A stretch of 5,861 nucleotides of DNA from Alistipes sp. CAG:831 (GTDB taxonomy: Bacteria > Bacteroidota > Bacteroidia > Bacteroidales > UBA932). Below the pieces are notes generated by a model that saw nothing but the letters and a program-made list of their open reading frames with translations, ran no database searches and had not been told where the DNA came from. The translations under genes were made by a program, and so were the position numbers. The DNA lies in assembly GCA_000432775.1 (NCBI GenBank), contig HF990409.1, positions 1 through 5,861 of the forward strand, written 5' to 3'. The number at the start of each line of letters is the position of its first letter. Within the stretch, counting starts at the first letter, position 1. Positions 5,683 through 5,861 of the stretch are shown piece by piece.

Positions 5683-5861
5683 ACACCTGCGCACCAAGAT
5701 AGCGGCAGGATATGTGCTGATACTATTCGTCATTTTCGGCATCGTCTATATTTGGCTCAATGAACAGAACAGACAACAGGAATTGGAAGCTACTACCTAC
5801 AAAATAAGAAGTCTCCGCAAGGATGTACACGAGGTATATATGAAGGTAGTGGATTTATCCA
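5666..5861 (+). CDS. Membrane sensor histidine kinase, N-terminal end (3' partial)
   Basis: The frame is open from the preceding stop (5587) to the window end. From 5687 it reads LRTKIAAGYVLILFVIFGI then V-Y-I-W-L, a basic start followed by a transmembrane helix (about 5699-5758), then a polar helical stretch rich in Glu, Gln, Lys and Arg (5759-5861) that should be the start of the extracytoplasmic sensor part. 'LRTKI-x-x-GY-x-L' followed by one helix is typical, as I recall, of Bacteroidales sensor kinases, including RteA-type kinases of conjugative transposons; the kinase core is outside the window, so this rests on the N-terminus only. There is no ATG in frame before 5840. The GTG at 5666 (giving MGCIFLHLRTK) is the best start; GTG 5618 is an alternative. 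Base composition drops to about 40-45% G+C here, well below the fimbrial genes, so it may have a separate origin. Confidence 0.55.
   Translation, partial: MGCIFLHLRTKIAAGYVLILFVIFGIVYIWLNEQNRQQELEATTYKIRSLRKDVHEVYMKVVDLS

Noticed and set aside
5747..5754. TATATTTG, matching the Bacteroides -7 promoter consensus TAnnTTTG
   Set aside because: It is inside the transmembrane-helix codons of the kinase, and I see no TTTG at the required distance upstream; an eight-base partial consensus is expected by chance.
1..5861. CRISPR array, tRNA or rRNA genes, insertion-sequence ends, invertible promoter repeats
   Set aside because: No regularly spaced identical repeats with variable spacers, no RNA-gene-like stretches and no terminal inverted repeats were seen. 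The regulatory region of the operon is outside the window.

Overview
The window looks like DNA from a gut-type Bacteroidales bacterium (Bacteroides, Phocaeicola, Parabacteroides or a relative). The evidence is a DUF3575-type outer-membrane protein, a FimB/Mfa2-like anchor lipoprotein, three fimbrillin-family lipoproteins, Bacteroidetes-style acidic residues after the lipoprotein cysteine, and A-rich leaders that mostly lack a Shine-Dalgarno sequence. The species cannot be fixed from sequence reading alone.

Layout, all on the + strand: (1) 1-587, the 3' part of a DUF3575-like beta-barrel protein; (2) 603-1469, a FimB/Mfa2-like anchor lipoprotein; (3) 1502-2386, a plain fimbrillin-family subunit; (4) 2414-4000 and (5) 4013-5587, two paralogous fimbrillins that each carry a C-terminal GLUG-repeat extension; (6) 5588-5682, a short intergenic stretch with two overlapping hairpins and then a strong Rho-independent terminator; (7) about 5666-5861, the 5' end of a membrane sensor kinase, cut by the window edge. 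Gaps between the first five genes are 15, 32, 27 and 12 bases, so they read as one operon closed by the terminator. The promoter lies upstream of the window.

Inferred working model: the lipoproteins are exported to the outer membrane. The fimbrillins carry a Thr-Arg-Ala site that fits trypsin-like or gingipain-like processing and donor-strand assembly (type V pili). The anchor lacks this site and should keep its lipid. The two GLUG-tailed fimbrillins are candidate tip or side adhesins. The DUF3575 protein is a probable outer-membrane accessory. This is a known class of locus rather than a new system. The points worth a second look are the tandem GLUG-tailed pair (one of which has lost the usual fimbrillin C-terminal I-x-D-W segment), two small in-frame tandem duplications, a fimbrillin-like tail on the anchor, and a kinase reading frame with no ATG start that overlaps the operon terminator.
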